DNA from: Pantoea trifolii | Lineage (GTDB): Bacteria > Pseudomonadota > Gammaproteobacteria > Enterobacterales > Enterobacteriaceae | Assembly: GCF_024506435.1 (NCBI RefSeq) | Contig: NZ_JANIET010000001.1 | Span: forward strand, 992,001-1,056,000 | Reading direction: 5' to 3' | Length of the DNA stretch: 64,000 bases | Shown: positions 39,486 to 49,064 of the stretch, piece after piece | Layout of the letters: each line of letters starts with the position of its first letter | How positions within the stretch are numbered: position 1 is the first letter of the stretch | Translations under genes and position numbers: made by a program | The notes under the pieces: generated by a model | The model's input: only the letters and a program-made list of their open reading frames with translations | What the model was told of the DNA's origin: nothing | The model's database searches: none

Positions 39486-40490
39486 ATGAGTGCCGAACAA
39501 TCCGATACCTTAACCGATGCTGAAATCACCCTGCTGGCGCATCAGGCGTTGGCCAGTTATCCCGCGGCACTGCGCGGCGAACTGAAGCTGCTGTGCCGCT
39601 CGGAAAATGCCACCTTCCTGTTGCAGGCGGCGGGCAAACGCTACGCGCTGCGTCTGCATCGTCCTCACTATCACAGCAAAGCGGACATTCAGAGCGAGCT
39701 GCTGTGGCTGGATGCGCTGCGCGACATCGGCATCATGGTGCCGCAGGCGATCCCGGCCAGCGATGGCGCAACCGTGCTGACGCTGCCGATGACAAATGGC
39801 GCAGAGCGTTATGCGGTACTGTTCCACTGGATCGAGGGTGACATGCCCACCACCGATGTCGATCCCAAAGCTTTTCAGCAGCTTGGTCACATCACCGCGC
39901 GTCTGCATCAGCACAGCCGCAGCTGGCAGAAACCGGCAGGTTTCCAGCGCATTATCTGGGATCACCACACCATGGTCAGCGATCAAAGCCATTGGGGACG
40001 CTGGCAGGATGCGCCGAACCTCAATCCGGCCGATCACGGCATCGTCGCCGAAGCAGTGGCGCGCGTCGGGCAAGAGCTACAAGGCTTCGGCAAAGGGGCG
40101 GATCGTTATGGTTTGATCCACGCCGATCTGCGTCTGACCAATCTGCTGCTGCATAAAGGCGAAACGCGGGTGATCGATTTTGATGACTGCGGGCTCGGCT
40201 GGTATCTGCACGATCTGGCGGCGGCGATCAGTTTCGTTGAGCATCATCCGCGCGCCGCCGAATGGGTGGATAACTGGATCCTCGGTTACGAAAAAGTGGC
40301 GCACATCAGCGATGAAGAGATGGCGCTGGTGCCAACGCTGCTGATCCAGCGTCGCATTCAGATGACCGCGTGGATGGGATCGCACGCGGAAACGGAAATG
40401 GCGCTGAGTCTCGGGCCGCGCTGGGCCGATCACTCGGTGCGTCTCTGCCGACGTTATCTGGAAACCAATCAGCTGCCGGTCGGCGTCTGA
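39486..40490 (+). CDS. APH-family small-molecule kinase
   Basis: 334-residue protein with the aminoglycoside phosphotransferase/choline kinase fold. LLCRSENATFLLQAAGKRYALR is the ATP loop region; the catalytic loop is GLIHADLRLTNLLLH and the metal motif VIDFDDCGLGWY. Divergent from the ethanolamine-type permease. It could phosphorylate ethanolamine, choline, hydroxylysine or a similar amino alcohol; drug resistance is unlikely in this context. Substrate inferred only from the neighbour. Confidence 0.82.
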   Translation: MSAEQSDTLTDAEITLLAHQALASYPAALRGELKLLCRSENATFLLQAAGKRYALRLHRPHYHSKADIQSELLWLDALRDIGIMVPQAIPASDGATVLTLPMTNGAERYAVLFHWIEGDMPTTDVDPKAFQQLGHITARLHQHSRSWQKPAGFQRIIWDHHTMVSDQSHWGRWQDAPNLNPADHGIVAEAVARVGQELQGFGKGADRYGLIHADLRLTNLLLHKGETRVIDFDDCGLGWYLHDLAAAISFVEHHPRAAEWVDNWILGYEKVAHISDEEMALVPTLLIQRRIQMTAWMGSHAETEMALSLGPRWADHSVRLCRRYLETNQLPVGV

Positions 40491-40533
40491 TGCACCAGCA
40501 GTGAGCAGCTTTGCGCTGTTGCGGCGCAATTGA

Positions 40534-40558
40534 GGTCGCCATGAATGGCGACCCTACG
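40534..40558. repeat. Palindromic repeat copy 6
   Basis: GGTCGCCAT-GA-ATGGCGACC then CTACG, between the kinase and the AraC-type gene. Confidence 0.88.
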
Positions 40559-40641
40559 ACGAAATCCGCAAATCACTCGCCTGGTACGAAAATTGCTGGA
40601 ATCCTCCACCTGTTTCACATGCGCCACACGCAGAGGTTCCG

Positions 40642-41733
40642 ATGCAATCACTCATCACACCCACTGAAGCCTTCAGCGCTTTGTCCGTCAGCGCCAGCAA
40701 CCGCGGCGTGTTGGCAGCGGCCGCCACCGGACTGAGCGGGTTTATCACTGACAAAGGCGGCGATGTCGATCGCATCTTTGGCATCAGCGGCATTAACTCC
40801 GAACTGCTGGCGAGCCCCACGCTGAGCCTGGGTTTGGTGAACTACTGCCGCGTGATGGAAGAAGCGGCGCGTCATTCCGGTTTTGATAACTTCGGTTTGC
40901 ATTACGGCAAGCAGTTCAAACCGCAGTCATTAGGCTTGATTGGGTATATCGGCCTCTGTTCGCCGACGCTGGAGCAGGCGCTGCACAACGTGGTGAATGC
41001 CTTTCCATGGCATCAGCACGACACGCTGACGCGGCTGGTGGACAAAGGCGAGTGCTGGCGGCTCGATTATCAGGTGCGCCACGGCGCGATCCTGTCACGA
41101 CGTCAGGATGCGGAGCTAACGCTCGGCATGTTCCTCAACTTGATCCGTCACGTCGCCGGCAAAAACTGGGCGCCGCGCGAAGTGCACTTCGAACATCCGC
41201 GCCCGGAGCAGTGGCACGAGCACTGCAAAGTGTTCGATGCGCCGGTGTGGTTTGATCAACCCTTCAACTCGTTGTTGATCCCGAAACGCGATCTGCTGCG
41301 CAGTATGCCGGAGCAGGATCCGATGCTGCTGATGGTGATGCAGGATGCCATTCGCCGCCTGAACAGTTCTGCCAGCCAGCAAAGCGTGGTGGAACAGGCG
41401 CGATCGCAGGTGAATTTGTCGCTGATGCAGGGCGAACCGGTGCTGGAAGAGATTGCCGAAAAAATGGGCTTGTCGAGCTGGTCGCTGCAACGGCGGCTGC
41501 GCGAAGAGGGCATCAGTTTCACCGCGCTGGTGGACAAGGTGCGCTGCGAGATGGCAACGCACTATCTGCAACAGAAGCAGCTGCCGATTTCAGAGATGGC
41601 GCTGCTGCTCGGTTACTCCGAAGTCAGCGCCTTTTCCCGCGCCTTCCGCCGCTGGTTTGGCATCAGCCCGCGCCAGTGGCGCCAGGATGGCTCGGCGTCG
41701 CCGGGGCAAAACCGAACCACGCTGGCTGGTTAA
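40642..41733 (+). CDS. AraC-family transcriptional regulator
   Basis: 363 residues. The N-terminal half is the arabinose-binding-like domain of the OruR/ArgR/MmsR group (FGLHYGKQFKPQSLGLIGYI); the C-terminal AraC HTH shows LEEIAEKMGLSSWSLQRRLR and ISEMALLLGYSEVSAFSRAF. Likely regulator of the permease and kinase beside it, by position. Its last 71 bp overlap, on the other strand, the 3' end of the TolA-like gene. Confidence 0.88.
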   Translation: MQSLITPTEAFSALSVSASNRGVLAAAATGLSGFITDKGGDVDRIFGISGINSELLASPTLSLGLVNYCRVMEEAARHSGFDNFGLHYGKQFKPQSLGLIGYIGLCSPTLEQALHNVVNAFPWHQHDTLTRLVDKGECWRLDYQVRHGAILSRRQDAELTLGMFLNLIRHVAGKNWAPREVHFEHPRPEQWHEHCKVFDAPVWFDQPFNSLLIPKRDLLRSMPEQDPMLLMVMQDAIRRLNSSASQQSVVEQARSQVNLSLMQGEPVLEEIAEKMGLSSWSLQRRLREEGISFTALVDKVRCEMATHYLQQKQLPISEMALLLGYSEVSAFSRAFRRWFGISPRQWRQDGSASPGQNRTTLAG

Positions 41734-42082
41734 TCTCTGGCGGCGGCGGTAAATCTTTGCTTTGACCAATCAACTGCCAGGCGCGCAGGCACAGCGTTTC
41801 GTCGCCTTGCGTCTGCGTCACCGCGTAGCGCCCGCTGTTTTGCCACTCGAGCCGCACCAGACATTGCTGACCGGCATAACGCCGCGCATCGCGGAAATGC
41901 TGGTTGAGCTGATGCTGCATCTCATCAGCCCATTTGCAGGATGCGCTGCCCGGCGCACTCTGCGGCTGGCACAGGTTGACGATGCTATCCTGTTGCTTTG
42001 GCTGAGAATGCTGACAAGCGCTAAGCGCCACCACAATCATTAACCCGCCCAATAATCCCGCCATTCGATTAATTAAATTCAT
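41663..42082 (-). CDS. Lipoprotein with TolA C-terminal-like domain
   Basis: 139 residues. MNLINRMAGLLGGLMIVVAL followed by SAC is a lipoprotein signal. The mature part (NQHFRDARRYAGQQCLVRLE, QGDETLCLRAWQLIGQSKDL, then PPPPE and WFGFAP) follows the pattern of TolA domain III, including the two cysteines that form its disulfide. TolA-III contacts TolB, Pal and phage coat proteins. No TolA membrane or helical domains are present. Divergent from the CsgG-type operon; 3' end overlaps the AraC gene. Confidence 0.75.
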   Translation of the reverse strand: MNLINRMAGLLGGLMIVVALSACQHSQPKQQDSIVNLCQPQSAPGSASCKWADEMQHQLNQHFRDARRYAGQQCLVRLEWQNSGRYAVTQTQGDETLCLRAWQLIGQSKDLPPPPEINQPAWFGFAPATPSHPGATGAG

Positions 42083-42120
42083 TAATGTGCCTGTATTTTC
42101 ACTAAAGATCCTTTCCCTCA

Positions 42121-42180
42121 CTGCCGACAGTCTACAGACCGACTCAACCAATGCTATGGCATTACTCTGACTGTCGGCAG
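42121..42180. promoter_or_regulatory. 12-bp perfect inverted repeat in divergent promoter
   Basis: CTGCCGACAGTC (42121-42132) and GACTGTCGGCAG (42169-42180) are exact reverse complements with 36 bp between, centred between the TolA-like gene and the CsgG-type operon. Each arm could bind a regulator and the 48-bp centre spacing could allow both promoters to be controlled together. No regulator gene is assigned. Confidence 0.6.
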
Positions 42181-42236
42181 AACCAGAATTTGCCGCAGCC
42201 TCGCGGCTTTATCCCCTTTTGATTCATGGATTAGAA

Positions 42237-42914
42237 ATGCAGAAAAAATATGCCCTTGCGGCACTCTCCTTGTTAAGCGTCACGCTGCTCAGCGGCTGCG
42301 CAACCGAATCGTCACGCGCCATTGAAGCGCCACAGGTGCGTGCGGCCAGCCAGCCCGCGTATCAGGGCGTGCGCAGCCCGATTGCGGTTGGCCAGTTTGA
42401 TAACCGCTCCTCCTACATGAACGGCATCTTCTCTGATGGCGTTGATCGTCTTGGCAATCAGTCGAAAACCATTTTGGTCACCCACCTGCAGCAGACCAAT
42501 CGCTTCAACGTGCTGGATCGCAGCAACCTGAAAGAGTTGCAGCAGGAAGCGGGCTTTAAGAAGAGCGAACAGAACATCAAAGGTGCGACTTACATCATCA
42601 CCGGCGATATCACTGAATTTGGCCGCAAAGAAGTGGGCGATCAGCAGCTGTGGGGTATTTTGGGACGCGGTAAGAGCCAGGTCGCGTATGCCAAAGTCAA
42701 CCTGAATGTAGTTGATGTCACCACCTCAGAAGTGGTGTACAGCGCGCAGGGTGCGGGTGAATACCAGCTTTCAGCGCGTGAAATCATTGGTTTCGGCGGC
42801 ACCACCAGCTATGACTCAACCCTCAACGGTAAAGTGATGGATCTGGCGATTCGTGAAGCGGTTGATCACTTAGTAGATGGCATTAACAGCGGCGCATGGC
42901 GTCCGGCGAAATAA
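42237..42914 (+). CDS. CsgG/HfaB-family outer membrane lipoprotein
   Basis: 225 residues. MQKKYALAALSLLSVTLLSG then C is a lipoprotein signal. FDNRSSYMNGIFSDGVDRLG, FNVLDRSNLKELQQEAGF, GATYIITGDITEFGRKEVGD and LNVVDVTTSEVVYSAQGAGE are CsgG-domain features. It is shorter than the 277-residue curli secretin CsgG and no csg genes accompany it, so it is a paralogue. First gene of a three-lipoprotein operon. Confidence 0.88.
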   Translation: MQKKYALAALSLLSVTLLSGCATESSRAIEAPQVRAASQPAYQGVRSPIAVGQFDNRSSYMNGIFSDGVDRLGNQSKTILVTHLQQTNRFNVLDRSNLKELQQEAGFKKSEQNIKGATYIITGDITEFGRKEVGDQQLWGILGRGKSQVAYAKVNLNVVDVTTSEVVYSAQGAGEYQLSAREIIGFGGTTSYDSTLNGKVMDLAIREAVDHLVDGINSGAWRPAK

Positions 42915-42925
42915 GGATATTGAGC

Positions 42926-43285
42926 ATGAAAATGTTGCAACTGAGTGCGGCGCTGATCGCTGCGGGCATGCTGGCAGGCTGTGCGCCAAAAGGGCCGGAA
43001 CCGATCTATTACTGGGGCGATTACCAGCAGCAGATTTACAGCTACTACAAAAAAGATAGCGATCCGCAGAAACAGATTGAAGCACTGAACCTGGATATTG
43101 AAAAAGCTAAATCGGTCAACAAACCGGTCGCGCCGGGCTTGCACGCGCAGCTCGGTTTGCTGTACGCCAAAACCGGAGATACCGATAAAGCCTTCGGCCA
43201 GTTTGCCACCGAGAAACAGTTGTTCCCGGAATCTGCGCCATACATGGACTTTCTGATGAAGAAAAAACAAGGAGTTGCTCAGTGA
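42926..43285 (+). CDS. DUF4810 lipoprotein
   Basis: 119 residues. MKMLQLSAALIAAGMLAGC is the lipoprotein signal (LAGC). PEPIYYWGDYQQQIYSYYKK and VAPGLHAQLGLLYAKTGDTD, then FATEKQLFPESAPYMDFLMK, characterise DUF4810; the latter part is a TPR-like helical repeat. The stop overlaps the next gene start. Function unknown; the family travels with CsgG-like and DUF799 lipoproteins. Confidence 0.85.
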   Translation: MKMLQLSAALIAAGMLAGCAPKGPEPIYYWGDYQQQIYSYYKKDSDPQKQIEALNLDIEKAKSVNKPVAPGLHAQLGLLYAKTGDTDKAFGQFATEKQLFPESAPYMDFLMKKKQGVAQ

Positions 43286-43935
43286 AAAAGCTGATTGTTT
43301 CTTTAGGCGTGCTCGCCGCGCTGCTGTTGACCGGCTGCGCGCACAAAAAACCGTACGACTACAGCGCCTTCCGCGCCAGCAAACCGGCCTCGATTCTGGT
43401 GCTGCCTGCGGATAACCGCGCGCCGGATGTGAATGCGGCGAACAGCTTCACCTCGCTGGTAACGCGTCCGCTGGCGGAAGCGGGCTATTACGTGTTCCCT
43501 GTGGCGGTAGTGGATGAAACCTTCCAGCAGAACGGATTGACCAATGGCCATGAAATTCAGGCTGTCAGCCCGCAGCGTCTGCATGACATCTTCCACGCCG
43601 ACAGCGCGCTGTATATTTCGGTGACCGATTACGGCAGCAGCTATCAGGTGATCCAGAGCGTGACCAAAGTGTCGGCGACGGCGCGTCTGGTAGATCTGCG
43701 CAGCGGTAAAGAGCTGTGGCAAGGCATTGCCACCGCCAGCGACGCGGAAGATGGCAACAACAATAACGGTGGCATTATTGGCATGTTGGTGTCAGCGGCA
43801 ATCAAGCAGATTGCCAGCAATGTGTCGGATAAGGCACACACCATCGCCGGGGTGACCAGCGCCCGTCTGCTGGCGCAGAACGAGCAGGGCGGCTTGCTGG
43901 TTGGCCCACGTTATAAGTTGGCGACAGTGAGATAA
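43282..43935 (+). CDS. DUF799/GNA1162-family lipoprotein
   Basis: 217 residues. MKKLIVSLGVLAALLLTGC is the lipoprotein signal. SILVLPADNRAPDVNAANSF, LAEAGYYVFPVAVVDETFQQ, HADSALYISVTDYGSSYQVI and VDLRSGKELWQG are GNA1162/DUF799 features, a family named from a meningococcal surface lipoprotein whose fold recalls parts of TolB and CsgG. GTG 43282 overlaps the stop of the DUF4810 gene by 4 nt. Confidence 0.87.
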   Translation: MKKLIVSLGVLAALLLTGCAHKKPYDYSAFRASKPASILVLPADNRAPDVNAANSFTSLVTRPLAEAGYYVFPVAVVDETFQQNGLTNGHEIQAVSPQRLHDIFHADSALYISVTDYGSSYQVIQSVTKVSATARLVDLRSGKELWQGIATASDAEDGNNNNGGIIGMLVSAAIKQIASNVSDKAHTIAGVTSARLLAQNEQGGLLVGPRYKLATVR

Positions 43936-43959
43936 AAAACCGGTGCCCGCCTAAGCATC

Positions 43960-43983
43960 GTAGGGTCGCCATTCATGGCGACC
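43960..43983. repeat. Palindromic repeat copy 7
   Basis: GTAGGGTCGCCAT-TC-ATGGCGACC in the gap between the convergent DUF799 and sbcC genes, ending 4 bp from the sbcC stop. Confidence 0.88.
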
Positions 43984-43987
43984 TGAT

Positions 43988-46900
43988 TTATTCCCCTGGC
44001 AACTCCAGCTTGCTGTAACCCAGACCGTTCATCTTGCGGACGCGGATCTGCACCGGAATACGCTCTTTCATCGCTTCCACATGGCTGATCACGCCTATGG
44101 TTTTGCCGCTGGCGTTCAGGGCGTCGAGCGCATCCAGCGCGGTGTCCAGCGTCTCGGCATCCAGCGTGCCGAAGCCTTCGTCGAGGAACAGCGATTCGAT
44201 GCGCGTTTTATGACTCACCAAATCCGACAGCGCTAACGCCAGCGCCAGGCTGACGAGGAAACTCTCGCCGCCCGACAGCGTGCGCGTATCGCGCGTGGCG
44301 TCGGCCTGCCAGGTATCCACTACTTCCAGCTCCAGCTCTTCACTGATGCGGCGTTGCAACAGATAGCGACCGTGCAGGCGATCGAGCTGACGGTTCGCCA
44401 GCCACACCAGATGATCGAGTGTCAGGCCTTGTGCGAAGCGGCGGAATTTATCGCCTTTGGCCGAACCTACCAGATCGTTCAGGCGGCCCAACTGCGCCAG
44501 CTCTACTTCATCCGTAGCGATTTGCGTCAGCAACGATTGCTGCTGTAAACGCTGTTGTGCATCGCTGTGCAACTGCTGCTGCGCTTCGCCCTGTTGACGG
44601 GCGTTGTCACGCAACGTCACGCGCAGCTGTTCCAGCTGTTGCTGAATCGTGGCGGCGACTTCATCGCTGAGATCGGCCGGGCGCTGCTGCTGATGCGCGG
44701 TGCAGCGCTGCGTGAGCTGCTCGCTGAGGGTGAGTTGCTGCTGGCGCTGCTGATCGAGCACCTGTAACTGTTGGCGCAGTTCATGCACCTCGCGCTCATC
44801 CAGCAGGGCGGCACGCAGCGCCGTTTCATCGGCAAAATCACTCTGCTGCAGCGCGGCGAGGAAGGCGCTTTCGGCTGCGGCAGCGCGTTCACGCAAAGTG
44901 TGTTGCTGCGCCGCGATCTGCTCACACTGGCCATTCAGACTGTGCAGCGAGCTTTGCGCCTGCTGCCACTGCTGTAGCTGCTGCGCCAGCGCCTGTTCAC
45001 ACTGTTGCAGCGCGGCGTGCTGCTGCTGTCGAGCTTCTGCTACGAGACGATCGCCAAACAGCTGCTGACGCTGTTCTTGTTGTTGCTGGCGCTGCTGTTG
45101 CAGCGCGCTGAGCGTCTGCTGCAGCTCATCCAGCCACTGCTGTTCACGCGCCAGATTCTGCTGCAGGCTGCTGCGCTCGCTTTCGGCTTTTGCCAGCTGC
45201 GGCTGCAACTCGCCGTGTAAGCGCTCATTTTCCTGCCATGCGCTCCAGCGCTGCTGTAGCCTGTGGAGCCAGCTTTCCCGCTCAGCCGCGTCTGGCAAAC
45301 TGAGCTGATGCTGCGCTAACTGTTGTTCAAGCTGCTGCGCCAGTTGCTGCATGGCGCTGCGCTCGCGGGTCTCACGCTGGCTGATTTCATCCAGCGTCTG
45401 CTGCGTGCTAACGATCTGCTGAAGCGCCAGCTGCTGTTGATTTTGATGCTGCTGCCACAGCTGCTGCTGTTGCAGATGCGCATCCTTCGCCTGCTGCAGC
45501 GCGCGCGCGGCATTTTCCCGCGTCTGGAGCTGCTGCAGCTGAGTTTGTTCCTGTGCATCCTGCTGCTGTTGCCATTGCGTAAAGTCGTCCTGTTGCTCCA
45601 GCGTGCAGGTAAGTGCCAGCTCACCGCTCAGCGCTTGCCATTGGGTGTTCACCGTCGCCAGCTGCTGGTCGTAATCAGCGATCTCCTGCTGCAACGCCTG
45701 CTGCTGTTGCAGCGACAGCTTCTGCTGCTCACCTTTGGCGGTGCCGGACTCTTTCAGCTGTGCCACGCGCGTTTCCAGCTCAGTTAAACGCTGCTGATTG
45801 GCGCCGGGTTCAAGCTGTTGATATTGCGCGATTGCCGGATGCTGACACGAGCCGCACAGCGGGCAGGGCTGATCCGGCTGCAATTTGGCGCGCTCGTCGG
45901 CCAGCTGGGCGATGGTGCGCTCCAGCTCGCAGATTTTGCGCACATCGAGCAACGCCTGATGTTCCCGTTTGTACTCGTCGCGCAGCGCCTGTAACGCCTG
46001 TTCAGCTTCCTGATGCTGCTGCTGAAGCTGCATCAGTTTTTGCTGACGCTGCAAGCGCTGCGGCTGCAGCGCGCGCCACTGCGCGGCGAGCAGGCTGAGC
46101 TGCTGGCGTGCGGCACGTTGCGTTTGATGCTGCGCCAGGGCGTCGCGCAGGCTGGCGCTGGTGATCTCGGCCTCAAGCGAAGTCAGTGCTTGCTCCGCTT
46201 GCAGACGCTGCTGCGCGGCCTGCGCTTCGGCTTGCTGCAACGGTTGCGCCGCTTTTTCACGCTGAGCCTGCGCCTGCTGATGCTGCTCCATCTGGCTGCG
46301 CTGCTGTTGCTGCTGCGCGATGAGCTGCGTCAACGTCTGCTCGCGCTCATCCAGCCGGGCGATCTCCGCCTGCCAGCGCGTCAGTTCTGCGCCCCAATCG
46401 GCGACGGCGGCTTCTCGGGTGCGGAATTCCTGCTGCTGCACTAGCTGCTGTTGTAAACGTTCACTTACCTGCTGTTGCTGGCTCAACGCGGTTTGGCTGG
46501 TTTGCAGCGCCTGTTGCTGCTGCAGATGCAGCCGCTGCTGTTCATCCCGTTGCTGCGAGAGGGTGGTAATGCGTTGATCGAGCGGGATAACCTGCTCGGT
46601 CAGCAGCGTTTCGAGCTGCTGCTGTTGCTGTAACGCCTGCTCGCGCGCCTGCTGCGCGGCCTGATAATGGCTTTCGCCCTGTTGCAACGCGGTTTTGGCC
46701 TGCTGCTGTTGCGCCTGCAGCTGCTGCGATTGCTGTTCCAGCGTGCGGAGATCGCCTTGCAGCTGTTCGCGCTGCTGTAGCTTCTCGCGCAGTTTTTCTG
46801 CCGGTTCGGCCCGCGCCAGCCGCTGACGATCGCCATCCGCCTGCTGCCACGCCTGTTGCGCGGCAAGCAGCGTCTGTTCGGCCTGTTGCTGTTCCTGCAT

Positions 46901-47665
46901 CAGCTGTTGCTGCTGCACCAGCCATTGTTGCTGATGCTGCGCCAGCGTGAGCTGTTCGCTAAGCGATTTCTCCTGCACGGCGAGTTCTGCCAGCTGCTGC
47001 GTCAGCTCTGCGCGGCGCGCTTCATCGAGCAGCGACATGCCACCGGCGCGGGCGCGCAGCGTATCCAGCTCGCTGCGTGCGCTACGCCAGCGTTCGTAGA
47101 TCTGCACGGAGATTTGTCCGTAGATCTCGGTGCCGGTCAGCTCTTCCAGCAATTCGGCGCGTTCGCCGGGTTTGGCATTGAGGAAGGCGGCAAACTGGCC
47201 TTGCGACAACATCATTGAGCGGGTAAAACGGGCGAAATCGAGTCCCGACAGGGTTTCAATCGCTTTCAGCTTGTCGCCGACTTTATCAGCGATGATCTGA
47301 TTATCCGCCACGCGCGCCAGTTCGACACGCGGCGCCTGCAACTTACCGTCGGCCTGGCCGCGCGCGCGGTTCTGGCTCCAGAAGGCACGCCAGGCTTCGC
47401 CTTTGATCTCAAACTCCACTTCTGCCAGACACTCGGCGGTGTCGCGGGTGATCAGCTCATTCTGGGTTTGCGACAGCGTGCCGAGGCGCGGCGTTTGGTG
47501 ATAGAGCGCCAGGCAAATTGCATCGAGTAAGGTGGTTTTGCCCGCGCCGGTGGCGCCGGTGATGGCAAACAATCCGTTGCTGGCAAAGGGCTCACGGCGG
47601 AAATCGATAAACCATTCGCCGCGCAGCGCATTGAGGTTCTTAAAACGTAACGTCAAAATTTTCAT
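43988..47665 (-). CDS. sbcC: Exonuclease subunit SbcC
   Basis: 1225-residue Rad50-like ATPase that with SbcD cleaves hairpins and DNA ends. Walker [21 protein letters not shown] near 35-54, zinc hook [11 protein letters not shown] near 600, signature [20 protein letters not shown] near 1130 and Walker [21 protein letters not shown] near 1160. The coiled-coil arms are unusually long (E. coli SbcC has 1048 residues) and dominated by Gln runs such as [10 protein letters not shown]. Overlaps sbcD by 4 bp. Confidence 0.96.
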   Translation of the reverse strand: MKILTLRFKNLNALRGEWFIDFRREPFASNGLFAITGATGAGKTTLLDAICLALYHQTPRLGTLSQTQNELITRDTAECLAEVEFEIKGEAWRAFWSQNRARGQADGKLQAPRVELARVADNQIIADKVGDKLKAIETLSGLDFARFTRSMMLSQGQFAAFLNAKPGERAELLEELTGTEIYGQISVQIYERWRSARSELDTLRARAGGMSLLDEARRAELTQQLAELAVQEKSLSEQLTLAQHQQQWLVQQQQLMQEQQQAEQTLLAAQQAWQQADGDRQRLARAEPAEKLREKLQQREQLQGDLRTLEQQSQQLQAQQQQAKTALQQGESHYQAAQQAREQALQQQQQLETLLTEQVIPLDQRITTLSQQRDEQQRLHLQQQQALQTSQTALSQQQQVSERLQQQLVQQQEFRTREAAVADWGAELTRWQAEIARLDEREQTLTQLIAQQQQQRSQMEQHQQAQAQREKAAQPLQQAEAQAAQQRLQAEQALTSLEAEITSASLRDALAQHQTQRAARQQLSLLAAQWRALQPQRLQRQQKLMQLQQQHQEAEQALQALRDEYKREHQALLDVRKICELERTIAQLADERAKLQPDQPCPLCGSCQHPAIAQYQQLEPGANQQRLTELETRVAQLKESGTAKGEQQKLSLQQQQALQQEIADYDQQLATVNTQWQALSGELALTCTLEQQDDFTQWQQQQDAQEQTQLQQLQTRENAARALQQAKDAHLQQQQLWQQHQNQQQLALQQIVSTQQTLDEISQRETRERSAMQQLAQQLEQQLAQHQLSLPDAAERESWLHRLQQRWSAWQENERLHGELQPQLAKAESERSSLQQNLAREQQWLDELQQTLSALQQQRQQQQEQRQQLFGDRLVAEARQQQHAALQQCEQALAQQLQQWQQAQSSLHSLNGQCEQIAAQQHTLRERAAAAESAFLAALQQSDFADETALRAALLDEREVHELRQQLQVLDQQRQQQLTLSEQLTQRCTAHQQQRPADLSDEVAATIQQQLEQLRVTLRDNARQQGEAQQQLHSDAQQRLQQQSLLTQIATDEVELAQLGRLNDLVGSAKGDKFRRFAQGLTLDHLVWLANRQLDRLHGRYLLQRRISEELELEVVDTWQADATRDTRTLSGGESFLVSLALALALSDLVSHKTRIESLFLDEGFGTLDAETLDTALDALDALNASGKTIGVISHVEAMKERIPVQIRVRKMNGLGYSKLELPGE

Positions 47666-48867
47666 GCGGATGGATTCTCCAGCGCGGCAAGCTGGGTGCG
47701 GAACAGCTGCGTTAACTGTTCTGCTTGCTCAGCATCCAGCTGATCTTCCTGCGCCAGTCGGCGGGCAAACACTTCTTCCACTTTTAATTCGCTCAGGGTT
47801 TCGTTCTCCAGCCGTTCGAGGCTGCGCTGCCGCTGTTCGCGGCTGCGGCGCACCAGCAGCACTTCGACCGGCAGATTTTCGGTCAGCGCTTCAATGCGAC
47901 GTTGCAGATCGCTGAGGTATTCCTGGGTGGTGATCTCAATATCCAGCCAGGTCGGTAGCTCGCTGGTGCTCTCGCTGAACTGCGCCAGCTGATGTTCAAT
48001 CTCCGCCATCGAGCCTTTCAGCATCTGCATCGGCTGGAAGTGCGGAATGATCAGCGGCGTCACGTCCTTAAGCTTGTCGGAAAATTCCAGCAGGAAGACG
48101 CTTTTCTCGCGACCAAGCTCATCAAAACTGAGCGGAATTGGTGAGCCGCTGTAACGAATATGTTCGCTGTTGGCGATGCGCTGGGCGCGATGGATGTGAC
48201 CGAGCGCGATGTAATCCGCTGGCGGAAACGCCTGCGCCGGGAAGGCATCCAGCGTGCCGATATAGATGTCGCGCACCGAATCGCTTTTAGTGACGCCAAC
48301 GGTGGTGAGATGGCCGGTGGCGATAATCGGCAGCGTACTGCTCATTGACTGCGCGGCGGCGAAACAGCGCTGATAATGCTGCTCGATCGCCTCCAGCAGC
48401 GAGATCTGTTTTTCGCGACCGGATTGGCCAGCCTGGCTGCGCAGAATGTCACGCGGACGCAGAAAAGGAATGGCGCACAGCAGCGCACCCGACACGCCAT
48501 CGCGCTGCTTCAGGGTTAACACCTGTTGTTCTCCCTGCGGCGTGGCGCTGGTGATCACCTGCGTATTCAGGCAGGCCAGCAGCTCGCGTGATTCATTCAG
48601 CGTCGCCACCGAATCGTGATTGCCCGCCAGCACCACCAATTGACAGCCGCTTGGCTGCAGCGCCACCACAAAACGGTTAAACATTTCACGCGCGTAGCTC
48701 GGCGGCGAACCGGTATCAAACAGATCACCCGCGATAATCAGCGCATCCACCTGATGCTGCACAATCTGATCCAGCAGCCAGTCGAGAAACGCCTGATGTT
48801 CCCGCGCGCGACTTTTGCTGTAAAAGAACTGACCGAGATGCCAGTCAGCGGTGTGAATGATGCGCAT
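47662..48867 (-). CDS. sbcD: Exonuclease subunit SbcD
   Basis: 401-residue Mre11-like phosphoesterase. Metal motifs [54 protein letters not shown] and [17 protein letters not shown] are complete. Forms SbcCD with the gene it overlaps (ATGA). Confidence 0.97.
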   Translation of the reverse strand: MRIIHTADWHLGQFFYSKSRAREHQAFLDWLLDQIVQHQVDALIIAGDLFDTGSPPSYAREMFNRFVVALQPSGCQLVVLAGNHDSVATLNESRELLACLNTQVITSATPQGEQQVLTLKQRDGVSGALLCAIPFLRPRDILRSQAGQSGREKQISLLEAIEQHYQRCFAAAQSMSSTLPIIATGHLTTVGVTKSDSVRDIYIGTLDAFPAQAFPPADYIALGHIHRAQRIANSEHIRYSGSPIPLSFDELGREKSVFLLEFSDKLKDVTPLIIPHFQPMQMLKGSMAEIEHQLAQFSESTSELPTWLDIEITTQEYLSDLQRRIEALTENLPVEVLLVRRSREQRQRSLERLENETLSELKVEEVFARRLAQEDQLDAEQAEQLTQLFRTQLAALENPSA

Positions 48868-48984
48868 GTTTGCTCCGTGCTCTGTTTAGCGAAGGCGAAT
48901 TATAACCACTTAAGATCACAAAGAAAAAAAGCAGATTTTTATTGTGACATTTCTGTTTTTTATCTATCTATCTTAGGGCGGCTT

Positions 48985-49017
48985 TTTCATAAAAGTGTCA
49001 CAAAACTGACGCATAAT
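48985..49017 (+). promoter_or_regulatory. Pho box and promoter of phoB
   Basis: TTTTTCATAAAAGTGTCACA, then AAACTGACG and CATAAT as -10, parallels the E. coli phoB promoter (TCATAAATCTGTCATAAATC form). PhoB binding here would make phoBR autoregulated. The transcript start should be about 45 bp before the ATG. Confidence 0.82.
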
Positions 49018-49064
49018 GGCGCCGCAAATCCCCGTGACACGTTGTCACACTAGCAGGAGTTACA

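Noticed and set aside
42219..43285. Curli (csg) operon
   Set aside because: Only a CsgG-family protein is present; no CsgA, B, D, E or F homologue is near and the partners are DUF4810 and DUF799.
44354..47218. Leu-rich plus-strand frames opposite sbcC that look like membrane proteins
   Set aside because: The Leu runs are the complement of the CAG/CAA glutamine tracts of sbcC; they are a by-product of composition.
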